Below are positions 1 to 6,624 of a stretch of DNA of 12,317 bases, piece by piece. Source of the stretch: Acidimicrobiaceae bacterium (GTDB taxonomy: Bacteria; Actinomycetota; Acidimicrobiia; Acidimicrobiales; Ilumatobacteraceae). The position numbers were made by a program, and so were the translations under genes. The stretch is taken from NCBI GenBank assembly GCA_003154135.1, contig PMCN01000203.1, forward strand, positions 1 through 12,317, given 5' to 3'. The notes below the pieces were generated by a model. That model was not told where the DNA came from. It saw nothing but the letters and a program-made list of their open reading frames with translations, and ran no database searches. The stretch's first letter is position 1, and every line of letters begins with the position of its first letter.

Positions 1-519
1 GGCTACGACCTGTACTGCCAGATGGTCAACGAGGCGGTGAGCGAGATGAAGGGCGAGACCGTGAAGGCACCCGCCGAGGTGAAGCTCGACGTGCCTACCG
101 ACGCCTACCTGCCGGCCGAGTACGTGCCCAAGGAGGAGCTGCGCCTCGAGGCCTACCGGCGCCTCGCCGCGGTCACCGAACCCGGCCAGGTCGACGACAT
201 CCGTGCCGAATGGGAGGACCGCTACGGTCCCGTGCCCGAGGCCGCAGAGGCGTTGCTCGCCGTGGGAGCGCTGCGCGCCGAGTGCCACCGCCTCGGGCTG
301 CGCGAGGTGCAGATCGTGGGCAACGTGGCGCGCGTGTCGCCCCTCGACCTGCGCACCAGCGAGGAGCTGCGCCTGCGCCGCCTGAGCCGCGACGCCATCC
401 ACAAGGCCGATCAGCGCCAGCTCGTCGTGCCCATCCCGCGCGGCAAGGAGGCGGCGCTGTTCCTGGTGGGCTTCCTGCGCGAGCTGGTCACGCCGCCGGT
501 GCCTGCGGGCCGCGAGTAG
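1..519 (+). CDS. mfd: Transcription-repair coupling factor Mfd, C-terminal fragment
   Basis: The reading frame is open from the first base, so the gene begins upstream of the window and only the last 172 residues are visible. The fragment opens with GYDLYCQMVNEAV, matching the end of the Mfd translocase region, where E. coli has a similar GF-LY motif. It continues into the C-terminal Mfd domain (D7, TRCF): LPAEYVPKEELRLEAYRRLA at about residues 37-56, then the DDIRAEWEDRYGPVPEAAEALL segment. In this family Mfd removes RNA polymerase stalled at lesions and recruits UvrA; D7 regulates autoinhibition. The helicase motifs lie outside the window. The TAG stop is 19 bp before the next start codon, so read-through transcription into the LacI-type gene is possible. 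Identification is strong from these motifs. Confidence 0.93.
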   Translation, partial: GYDLYCQMVNEAVSEMKGETVKAPAEVKLDVPTDAYLPAEYVPKEELRLEAYRRLAAVTEPGQVDDIRAEWEDRYGPVPEAAEALLAVGALRAECHRLGLREVQIVGNVARVSPLDLRTSEELRLRRLSRDAIHKADQRQLVVPIPRGKEAALFLVGFLRELVTPPVPAGRE

Positions 520-538
520 CCTCCGCGCGGGTACCGCC

Positions 539-1576
539 ATGGGCAACGACCACCTCACTCCCCCGACCCACGCCACCATCGACGACGTGGCACGTGAGGC
601 CGGCGTGTCCACCGCCACCGTGAGCCGGGCGCTCCACCACCTGCCGTACGTGGCCGAGTCGACGCGCGAACGCGTGCTGGAAGCTGCGGGCCGCTTGCGC
701 TACGTGGCCAACCCCAACGCGAGCCGCCTTGCGTCTGGAGCGACGAGCACCGTCGGCGTGCTCGCGCCCGTGCTCACCAGCTGGTACACCACCGAGGTGG
801 TGGCAGGCGTCGAGGACGTGATGGCCGAGGCCGGCTACGACCTGCTCATCAGCACCGCCGATCCCGAGGCCCGCGAGCGAATGCTCTCGGGCGAGACGCG
901 CTTTCGCCAACGCGTCGACGGTGTGCTGCTCGTCGACGTGATGTGCCGCGAGGACGGCGCGCAACGGCTCGCTCTGCTCGACGTGCCGGTGGTGGTGCTG
1001 GGCGAGGAGGTGCACGCCGTCGACTCGGTGTCGGTCGACAACATCGCCGGCGGCGCGATGGCCGCCGACCACCTCGTGACGTTGGGGCACCGGCACATCG
1101 CGATGATGGGCGGCCGGTCGTATGCACGCGATGCACACGACGTGCCCAACGACCGCGCCGCAGGCTTTCGCGGTGCGTTGCGCCGGGCCGGCCTCGCGCT
1201 CGACCCGCTGCTCGAGGTGGACGGTGGGTTCGACATCGAAGGCGGCCGACTGGCCATGCACGCGCTGCTCGACCTGCCCTCGCCACCCACCGGCGTGTTC
1301 GCGATGAGCGACGAGATGGCGTTCGGTGTGCTGCAGGCCATGCGCGAGCGTGGGCTGCGGCCCGGCGTCGATGTGTCGGTGGTGGGTTTCGACGATCACC
1401 CGGTGTCGGAGGCCATCGGGCTCACCACCGTGCGCCAGCCAGTGCGCGCCATCGGCCGCACGGGCGCTCGCCTGTTGCTCGATCACCTCGAGGGGTCGGC
1501 CGAGGTCGACCATCACCCGATGCCACTGTCGCTGGTCATCAGGGCCAGCACGGGCGTGCCACACTCGTCGCCGTGA
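539..1576 (+). CDS. LacI-family transcriptional regulator
   Basis: A 345-residue protein of normal length for a LacI/GalR repressor. Residues 13-32 form the N-terminal helix-turn-helix (TIDDVAREAGVSTATVSRAL). Residues 55-67 (YVANPNASRLASG) form the hinge helix that enters the minor groove. The rest is the periplasmic-binding-protein-like sensor domain, starting at STVGVLAP (70-77), with VDGVLLVD (126-133), the DNIAGG segment (167-172), GHRHIAMMGG (183-192) and VSVVGFDDHP (279-288). Such proteins bind palindromic operators and release them when a small ligand, often a sugar, binds; the ligand cannot be read here. The ATG at 539 leaves a short 12-residue lead before the HTH; no clear Shine-Dalgarno precedes it. 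The stop codon overlaps the next gene by 4 bases, so the two are probably co-translated. No sugar transporter or glycosidase lies in the window to suggest a regulon. Confidence 0.92.
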   Translation: MGNDHLTPPTHATIDDVAREAGVSTATVSRALHHLPYVAESTRERVLEAAGRLRYVANPNASRLASGATSTVGVLAPVLTSWYTTEVVAGVEDVMAEAGYDLLISTADPEARERMLSGETRFRQRVDGVLLVDVMCREDGAQRLALLDVPVVVLGEEVHAVDSVSVDNIAGGAMAADHLVTLGHRHIAMMGGRSYARDAHDVPNDRAAGFRGALRRAGLALDPLLEVDGGFDIEGGRLAMHALLDLPSPPTGVFAMSDEMAFGVLQAMRERGLRPGVDVSVVGFDDHPVSEAIGLTTVRQPVRAIGRTGARLLLDHLEGSAEVDHHPMPLSLVIRASTGVPHSSP

Positions 1577-2787
1577 GGTTGCAGCTCGCCAAACCCGCCG
1601 AGCACACGGCCATCGTCGGTTGGCCGCTCGAACAGTCGCTGATCGACTGGGACATCGCCGGTCTGCACGACGTGGTCGGTCTGCACCGGCACGTCGTGCG
1701 CATGGTGGAGGTGGGCGACCTCAGCTACGTCGTGAAGGAGCTGCCCGACGACCTCGCCGAGCGGGAGTGGCGCCTGCTGCGCGAGCTGGTCGAGGCCGGA
1801 CTGCCCACCGCCGAAGTGGTGGGCGTGGCCACCGGTCGCGACGACGACGCCGACGGACTGCTGATCACACGTCACCTCGACTACTCGCTGCCGTACCGCG
1901 TGCTGCTCGCCGGTCGCGGCCTGCGCATCCCCTACCTCGGCGAGCGCGTGCTCGACTCGCTCGCCGGGCTGCTGGTGCGGTTGCACCTCGCCGGCTTCTT
2001 CTGGGGCGACTGCTCGCTCAGCAACACGCTGTTCCGCCGCGACGCGGGCGCGCTGTCGGCGTACATCATCGACGTCGAGACCGGCGAGCGGCATGCGTCG
2101 CTGAGCGACGGGCAACGCCGGCTCGACCTGCAGATCGCCACCGAGAACGTCGCCGGCGACCTGCTCGACCTGCAGGCGGGCGGCCGATTGGCCGACGGCA
2201 TCGACCCGGTCGAGACGGCACTCGCCATCGAGTCCGCGTACAACCGACTGTGGGCCGAGCTCACCGGCGTCGACGAGTTCAACGCCAACGAGACGTTCCG
2301 CGTCGACCAACGGCTCCGCCGCCTGCACGACCTCGGCTTCGACGCCGCCGAGCTCGAACTCGTCAGTGCGGCGGGCGGCAGCAGGCTGCGCCTCGTGCCG
2401 CGGGTGGTCGAGCACGGCTTCCATGCGCAACGGCTGCGCACGCTCACCGGGCTGCAGGCTGGCGAGAACCAGGCCCGCCGTCTGCTCAACGACATCAGCC
2501 GCTACGGCGCCGTGCTGGAGCAGCGCACCGGCAAGAAGACCCCCGACGGCGTGGCCGCGCTGCGCTGGCTCGACGAGCGGTTCACGCCCGCCATCGCCGC
2601 CATCCCCCACGACCTCGTCGGCAAGCTGGAGCCCGCTGAGCTGTACCACCAGGTGCTCGAACACCGGTGGTTCCTCAGCGAACGCGTGGGTGGTGATGTG
2701 GGCATGGCCGACGCGGTGGCGAGCTACGTGCGCGATGTGCTCGCGCCGGCGCCGGCCGAGCAGATGATGGTGCCGCTGGAACCCTGA
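1573..2787 (+). CDS. Protein-kinase-like / DUF4032 domain protein
   Basis: A 404-residue protein read from GTG 1573, which overlaps the LacI-type stop (GTGA). An open frame continues upstream, but that part is a shadow of the repressor gene. The N-terminal half has a protein-kinase or lipopolysaccharide-kinase-like fold: Lys55 in SYVVKEL resembles the ATP-binding lysine, GDCSLSN at 145-151 resembles the catalytic loop (Asp146, Asn151; no His of an HRD motif), and IIDVETGE at 165-172 supplies a DFG-like Asp167. The C-terminal part, from about residue 225, fits the uncharacterised DUF4032 region often joined to this kinase-like domain in actinobacteria. It ends with a hydrophobic and charged helical stretch (LYHQVLEHRWFLSER, 357-371). 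No signal peptide or membrane segment is visible, so it is likely cytosolic. Substrate and activity are unknown. Coupling to the repressor suggests a shared role or autoregulated expression. Confidence 0.8.
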   Translation: MRLQLAKPAEHTAIVGWPLEQSLIDWDIAGLHDVVGLHRHVVRMVEVGDLSYVVKELPDDLAEREWRLLRELVEAGLPTAEVVGVATGRDDDADGLLITRHLDYSLPYRVLLAGRGLRIPYLGERVLDSLAGLLVRLHLAGFFWGDCSLSNTLFRRDAGALSAYIIDVETGERHASLSDGQRRLDLQIATENVAGDLLDLQAGGRLADGIDPVETALAIESAYNRLWAELTGVDEFNANETFRVDQRLRRLHDLGFDAAELELVSAAGGSRLRLVPRVVEHGFHAQRLRTLTGLQAGENQARRLLNDISRYGAVLEQRTGKKTPDGVAALRWLDERFTPAIAAIPHDLVGKLEPAELYHQVLEHRWFLSERVGGDVGMADAVASYVRDVLAPAPAEQMMVPLEP

Positions 2788-2794
2788 AGCGGCC

Positions 2795-3805
2795 TCAGGC
2801 TGCAGCCAGGAACTGCTGCCATACGTCGTGCGCATCGGGGTGCGCCATCACTCGCCGCTGCAACAGCTCGCGTTGCTGCTCGGCGATGATGGCCGGCTGG
2901 TCGACGGTGGCCCAGCGCACGAGCCCGTCCCAGAACCGGTCGATGAGCTCGCGGCCCGGCACGGTGCCACCGTCGACGGTGCGGAACGTGACGGACTCCA
3001 GCTCGCCGAGGTACAGACGCAGCGACCGCACGTGGATGTCCTCGTCGGCGCGGATGCGGTCGACGATGCGCGCAGCCTCCTCGGCGGCGGCGCGGCGGTC
3101 GGCGAACAGGTCGCTCGTGCGCAGGATGTCCTGGGTCGCGGCGAAGCCGATCTCGGCGCGGAACTCGATGACGAGCAGGTTCATCAGCAGCGACAGCATG
3201 CCTTCGATCGCGGGCGTCAGCTCGGGCATGAACCTCGCGCCCACCTCGGGGCGCGCGATGTTGTCGGGCGGGTCGACGTCGGGATACGCACCCTCGCCGA
3301 ACGCGAGATCGCGTGCGGCGAACCACATCGCATCGTGCGCGCCCACACCCGGCTCACCTCCTTCGTCGAGCCCGTGCGCTTTCAACAACCCGTGACCGAG
3401 GTGGCCGATGGCCATCGCGTGGATGTCGTCGACGATGAAGGGCTGCAGGTCGGGGAACTGCACCTCGGCGAGCAGGCGGCCGCGGGCCTCGATCTTGCCG
3501 GTGATGGTGAGCGAGTTCCAGAACGTCTCGCCGAGCCCGTGGCGCAGCAGCACGCGCGACTGCTCGACCGTGGGCAGGCGCAGGCCGCCCAGCAACGACG
3601 CATCGGCGGCGAGCGGCGAGCCACCACGAGTCGCGAGCGCGGCCTCCCACGCGGCAAGTGCGGGCTCGCGCACCAGTGCGCGCGGCGGCTGGTACGTGCC
3701 GTCGGGATGGAAGCCGCCGTGCATGCGACGGCCTGCCACCACGTGGGGTGACAGACCCGGGTGGTCGCGCATCAACTCGTCCTCGGTGAACACCAGGTCG
3801 TCCAT
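2795..3805 (-). CDS. Uncharacterised protein with possible ferritin-like diiron site
   Basis: I do not recognise the family. The 336-residue protein starts at ATG 3805, chosen because a -10-like hexamer lies 7 nt upstream; the open frame runs further but looks non-coding. After a polar N-terminus (1-80) the protein is largely helical. Candidate metal ligands recur at ferritin-like spacing: Glu94 or Glu106 in the helix 88-118, Asp126-x-x-His129 followed by His135 and His138 (VDDIHAMAIGHLGH), Glu214 and Glu218 in MNLLVIEFRAE, and Glu255-x-x-His258 (DEDIHVRSLRLYLGELE). That order of carboxylate, DxxH, carboxylate, ExxH resembles four-helix diiron oxidases and ferritin-like proteins, but this is my inference. 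There is no signal peptide or clear transmembrane helix. The gene runs tail to tail with the DUF4032 gene (7 bp apart) and divergently from the gene at 3878. The function could instead be non-metal. Confidence 0.72.
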   Translation of the reverse strand: MDDLVFTEDELMRDHPGLSPHVVAGRRMHGGFHPDGTYQPPRALVREPALAAWEAALATRGGSPLAADASLLGGLRLPTVEQSRVLLRHGLGETFWNSLTITGKIEARGRLLAEVQFPDLQPFIVDDIHAMAIGHLGHGLLKAHGLDEGGEPGVGAHDAMWFAARDLAFGEGAYPDVDPPDNIARPEVGARFMPELTPAIEGMLSLLMNLLVIEFRAEIGFAATQDILRTSDLFADRRAAAEEAARIVDRIRADEDIHVRSLRLYLGELESVTFRTVDGGTVPGRELIDRFWDGLVRWATVDQPAIIAEQQRELLQRRVMAHPDAHDVWQQFLAAA

Positions 3806-3812
3806 GAACGCG

Positions 3813-3818
3813 AGCGTA
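3813..3818 (-). promoter_or_regulatory. Putative -10 box for the 2795-3805 gene
   Basis: Read on the minus strand the hexamer is TACGCT, matching TAnnnT. It is followed by 7 nt (CGCGTTC) and then the ATG at 3805. This spacing would put the transcription start on or next to the start codon, giving a leaderless mRNA of the kind common in actinobacteria. No convincing -35 box is seen. Confidence 0.45.
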
Positions 3819-3862
3819 CGCACCGGCGAGCGGCTCGGCGAGGGTCGGGGTGCCCGCCTCGG

Positions 3863-3868
3863 TAGCCT
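3863..3868 (+). promoter_or_regulatory. Putative -10 box for the 3878-4483 gene
   Basis: TAGCCT fits TAnnnT and lies 9 nt before the ATG at 3878, which suggests a leaderless or nearly leaderless transcript. No Shine-Dalgarno sequence lies between it and the start codon, which agrees with that reading. No clear -35 element is visible. Confidence 0.45.
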
Positions 3869-3877
3869 GAACGCCCG

Positions 3878-4483
3878 ATGAGCCAGCTCAAGACCCGCCT
3901 CCAGGCCCTGTCGTTGCTCGACCGCGCCTTGTCCTCCTTCACCGACGCCGAGTTGGAGGCCCTCGTGGCCACCATGCCCGACGATCACCGCGCGGCGGTC
4001 GACGATCTCTGCGGCGCGGGCGAGGGTGGGTTCTCCGATCCCGCCGCTCGCACCATCGCAGTGCGCGCCACTGCCGCACGGGGTCGCATGACCGGCGAGC
4101 TCGAGCAGCTGGCCACGGTGCTCACCGACCCGTGCCTCGCGAAGTGCATCGAGTTGCTCGGCGACCACTCCGACAACCCCACCGAGCCGCAGCTCCTCGA
4201 GATCACGCCCACCTTGGTCGAGGAGTTCGGACTTGCCACCACGCGACTCATGCTTGCGTCGTCGGTCACGGGCGAGGCCGCCGCATCGGTGATGCTCAGC
4301 CGAGTGCTAAAGCACGACGAGACGCTCGCGCTGCCGGCCGCCGTCGCCCCCGAAGTGGCCCTGCTGCCTGCGCCGAAGGCCGACGACGACCTGAAGGCCA
4401 AGCGCAAGGCGCTCAAGGAGAAGAAGCAGGCCGACGCACGCCTGCGCCGCGAGCAGCAGCTCAAGGCCGCCCACCGCCACTGA
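3878..4483 (+). CDS. Hypothetical protein with charged C-terminal helix
   Basis: A 201-residue protein that I cannot assign to a family. It starts at ATG 3878 directly behind a -10-like TAGCCT. The N-terminal part (1-45) is helical and acidic (SLLDRALSSFTDAELEALV). Residues 70-145 are probably further helices, including a pair of cysteines in PCLAKC (85-90). Residues 150-166 form an Ala/Pro-rich linker. Residues 167-201 are a highly charged Lys/Arg-rich segment (DDDLKAKRKALKEKKQADAR and onward) that could form a single helix or coiled coil, or bind nucleic acid. There is no signal peptide or membrane segment. It diverges from the possible diiron gene and converges on ogt. The good coding bias and promoter-like element support a real gene; its function is unknown. 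Confidence 0.7.
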   Translation: MSQLKTRLQALSLLDRALSSFTDAELEALVATMPDDHRAAVDDLCGAGEGGFSDPAARTIAVRATAARGRMTGELEQLATVLTDPCLAKCIELLGDHSDNPTEPQLLEITPTLVEEFGLATTRLMLASSVTGEAAASVMLSRVLKHDETLALPAAVAPEVALLPAPKADDDLKAKRKALKEKKQADARLRREQQLKAAHRH

Positions 4484-4486
4484 GGC

Positions 4487-4528
4487 GACGTCAGGCGAAC
4501 GACGTCAGGCGAACGACGTCAGCCGAAC
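4487..4528. repeat. Triplicated 14 bp direct repeat at ogt 3' end
   Basis: Three head-to-tail copies of GACGTCAGGCGAAC lie at 4487-4500, 4501-4514 and 4515-4528; the third differs by one base (GACGTCAGCCGAAC). The last copy encodes the end of Ogt and its TGA stop. Because 14 is not a multiple of 3, the copies place a TGA in each of the three minus-strand frames (at 4521, 4507 and 4493). The array fills almost all the space between the convergent stop codons. It looks like slippage duplication of the ogt end. Confidence 0.9.
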
Positions 4529-5067
4529 GACAGGGTTGGCGTGCGGTCGGACTGTTCGAGCTGCAGCAACCATGCCTTGTTCTCGAGCCCACCGGCGAAT
4601 CCGGTGAGCTTGCCGTCACTGCCCACCACGCGATGGCAGGGCACGATGATGCCGAGCGGGTTCTTCCCGTTCGCCGCGCCCACGGCGCGCGACTTGCGCA
4701 CGTCGCCCAGTCGCCGAGCCTGCTCGCCGTAGGAGATCGTCTCGCCGTAGGGGATGCCCCGCAGCACCTGCCACACCTGCTGCTGGAACGGCGTGCCCAC
4801 GGGGTCGAGCGGCAGATCGAACTCGTGGCGGGTGCCGGCGAAGTACTCGCGCAGTTGCGTGACGGCCGCGGCGAGCACCGCTTCGGCGGCAGGGTTGCGC
4901 CCGCCGGCAGCGTGCGCGTCGTCGGCGAGCCGCTCGGCGTGTTCACCGAGCCACATCACTCGACGCAGGCCGCGTGTGCCGGCCTGCAGCGTGAGCGGGC
5001 CGACCGGCGTGTCGATGGTTGTCGTGACCAACGTGTCGGTCGCGGGGGTGGTGCTGATGACGTTCAT
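4519..5067 (-). CDS. ogt: Methylated-DNA--protein-cysteine S-methyltransferase
   Basis: This 182-residue protein transfers the methyl or alkyl group from O6-methylguanine (and O4-methylthymine) in DNA to its own cysteine, in a single-turnover suicide reaction. The active-site motif is IVPCHRV (141-147) with Cys144. Around it are SRAVGAAN (126-133), carrying the helix-turn-helix arginine finger Arg127, and GFAGGLENKAWLL (156-168), the usual closing motif. The N-terminal domain begins with TPVGPLTL (20-27). FQQQVWQVLRGIPYGETISY (94-113) starts the catalytic domain. Start ATG 5067 is fixed by an AAGGAG ribosome-binding site 6 nt upstream. The gene sits 11 bp behind the Ada-AlkA fusion gene and is surely co-transcribed with it, as in the Mycobacterium tuberculosis ada/alkA-ogt operon. 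Its 3' end lies in a short tandem repeat. Confidence 0.95.
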   Translation of the reverse strand: MNVISTTPATDTLVTTTIDTPVGPLTLQAGTRGLRRVMWLGEHAERLADDAHAAGGRNPAAEAVLAAAVTQLREYFAGTRHEFDLPLDPVGTPFQQQVWQVLRGIPYGETISYGEQARRLGDVRKSRAVGAANGKNPLGIIVPCHRVVGSDGKLTGFAGGLENKAWLLQLEQSDRTPTLSFG

Positions 5068-5073
5068 CGGGTT

Positions 5074-5079
5074 CTCCTT
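5074..5079 (-). promoter_or_regulatory. Ribosome-binding site of ogt
   Basis: The minus strand reads AAGGAG 6 nt before the ATG at 5067. It is the clearest Shine-Dalgarno sequence in the window. It overlaps the TGA stop of the upstream Ada-AlkA gene (TGAAGGAG), so ribosomes ending there stand on the ogt start region, which favours coupled translation. Confidence 0.8.
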
Positions 5080-6542
5080 CACAAGCTTGCCCAGAGGTGG
5101 TGCAGTGCATACGAACGCCAGGGGCTCCATGCCTCGGCGAGTGCGGCCGCCGACCTCGGCGAGCCATCGGCGCCCAGCGCGGTCAGCGCGTTGCGCACGC
5201 CGATGTCGGTGGGCAGGAACACGTCGGGATCGCCGAGCGCTCGCATCGCCACGTAGCCGGCGGTCCACGGACCGATGCCGCGCACCGCCTGCAGCGCAGC
5301 GGCGGTCGCGGCCCGGTCGCTGCCCGCGTCGAGCACGATGCGACCATCGGCCACGAGCGAGCACGCCTCGATGAGTGCGGCACCTCGCGCCTTCGGCATC
5401 GCGAAGTCGTCCGGGCGCAGCCCGGCCAGCGTGGCCGCCGACGGGAACACGTGCGTCACCTCTCCCTGAGGGTTGGCGAGCGGTTCACCGTGCGCCGCAA
5501 CGATGCGAGCCGCAAGCGTACGCGCACCGGCGACGCTCACCTGCTGGCCGAGCACGGCGCGCACCAGCAGCTCGGTGCCGTCGGGGTGACCGGGCGACCG
5601 CAGGCCCGGGCGTTTGCGCACGAGGGCGGCGAGCAGGGGGTGCGCACCGAGGTGCTCGTCGATCAGCATCGGGTCGCTGTCGAGGTCGAGCAGCCGGCGA
5701 GCGCGTTGCACCGCTGCCTGCACGTCGGCCACGTCGTCGAGCACGAGCGAGCAGTGCACGATGCCTCCGGCGACGCCGATCGACACCACGCCGTTGCCGC
5801 TCGCGAGGCGCAGCGATCGCCGGTACGTCGGGCCTGCGGAGTGCGTCGTTCCATCGTTGACGTGCTCGGTGCCCGGCACGGCGCGTACGGCGAGGAAGTC
5901 GAACATCGCTGTGCTGTCGAACGGTTCGCGACACGCAAGGCGCACGGTGAGCGGGCCTCCGGCCGGCGGCGCTGCGTCGGCCCGGCGGCTGTTGCGCAGC
6001 TGCGACGGCGACGCGGCGTACACCTCGCGCACCGTGTCGTTGAACTGGCGCACACTCTGGAAGCCCGATGCGAACGCCACGTCGGTGATGGGCAGCGAGG
6101 TGGTCTCGATGAGGATGCGCGCGGTCTGCGCGCGCTGCGCCCTGGCGAGCGCGAGCGGGCCGGAGCCCACCTCGGCGACGAGGAGCCGATGCACCTGGCG
6201 TTCGCTGTAGCCGAGCCGGTCGGCCAGCCCGCTCACACCGTTCCGGTCGACGAGGCCGTCGGCGATCAGCCGCATCGCGCGACCGACGACGTCGGCCCGG
6301 GTGTTCCACTCCGGCGAGCCGGGCGATGCGTCGGGCCGGCACCGCTTGCAGGCGCGGTAGCCATGCGACTGCGCCGTGGCTGCTGCACGGAAGAACTCCA
6401 CGTTCTGGCGCTTCGGCGTGATGGCCGGGCACGACGGGCGGCAGTAGATGCCGGTGGTGCGCACGGCCGTCACGAACCAACCGTCGAAGCGGCTGTCACG
6501 GCTCTGGATGGCCCGGTAGCACTGTTCGTCGTCGAGGAGCAC
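5079..6542 (-). CDS. Ada regulatory domain / AlkA DNA-3-methyladenine glycosylase fusion
   Basis: A 487-residue fusion. Residues 1-75 are the Ada Zn domain, with Cys34, Cys38, Cys65 and Cys68 at the expected spacing (GIYCRPSCPAITPKR; HGYRACKRCRPD). Cys34 corresponds to E. coli Ada Cys38, which accepts a methyl from DNA phosphotriesters. Residues 80-185 form an AraC-type double HTH (LADRLGYSERQVHRL; ITDVAFASGFQSVRQFN). Residues 195-270 resemble the AlkA N-terminal domain. Residues 280-487 are the HhH-GPD glycosylase domain: VLGQQVSVAGAR (330-341), hairpin VRGIGPWTAGY (420-430) and catalytic Asp446 in FLPTDIGVR. It likely senses alkylation, activates its operon and excises alkylated purines. 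The O6-methylguanine domain of classic Ada is absent; ogt supplies that activity just downstream. Start GTG 6542 fits the family N-terminus (VLLDDEQCYRAIQSRDSRFDG-like); another in-frame GTG lies 24 nt upstream. Confidence 0.93.
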   Translation of the reverse strand: MLLDDEQCYRAIQSRDSRFDGWFVTAVRTTGIYCRPSCPAITPKRQNVEFFRAAATAQSHGYRACKRCRPDASPGSPEWNTRADVVGRAMRLIADGLVDRNGVSGLADRLGYSERQVHRLLVAEVGSGPLALARAQRAQTARILIETTSLPITDVAFASGFQSVRQFNDTVREVYAASPSQLRNSRRADAAPPAGGPLTVRLACREPFDSTAMFDFLAVRAVPGTEHVNDGTTHSAGPTYRRSLRLASGNGVVSIGVAGGIVHCSLVLDDVADVQAAVQRARRLLDLDSDPMLIDEHLGAHPLLAALVRKRPGLRSPGHPDGTELLVRAVLGQQVSVAGARTLAARIVAAHGEPLANPQGEVTHVFPSAATLAGLRPDDFAMPKARGAALIEACSLVADGRIVLDAGSDRAATAAALQAVRGIGPWTAGYVAMRALGDPDVFLPTDIGVRNALTALGADGSPRSAAALAEAWSPWRSYALHHLWASL

Positions 6543-6624
6543 GTGCCAAGTGTGCCGGGTCGGCACCCCGCGTACTAGCGGAAATCGGCCATCGCCGTTC
6601 CACCCCGCCGTCGAGGTGCCCCGC

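Noticed and set aside
488..1564. Minus-strand open frame of 358 codons opposite the LacI-type gene
   Set aside because: Its composition (many His, Val, Gln, Arg) is typical of a reverse-strand shadow, and the plus-strand protein has an unmistakable helix-turn-helix and sensor domain.
943..1572. N-terminal extension of the DUF4032 protein in the same open frame
   Set aside because: The extension is Arg/Ala/Gly-rich, overlaps the LacI-type gene in another frame, and the recognisable protein begins at the GTG overlapping the repressor stop.
2788..2810. Bidirectional terminator between the convergent DUF4032 and possible diiron genes
   Set aside because: The only symmetric element is the 10 bp palindrome GGCTGCAGCC inside the coding end of the minus-strand gene. 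The stem is too short and has no T-run.
4487..4528. CRISPR array or attachment site
   Set aside because: The three 14 bp units are directly adjacent with no spacers, and no integrase or cas gene is present.
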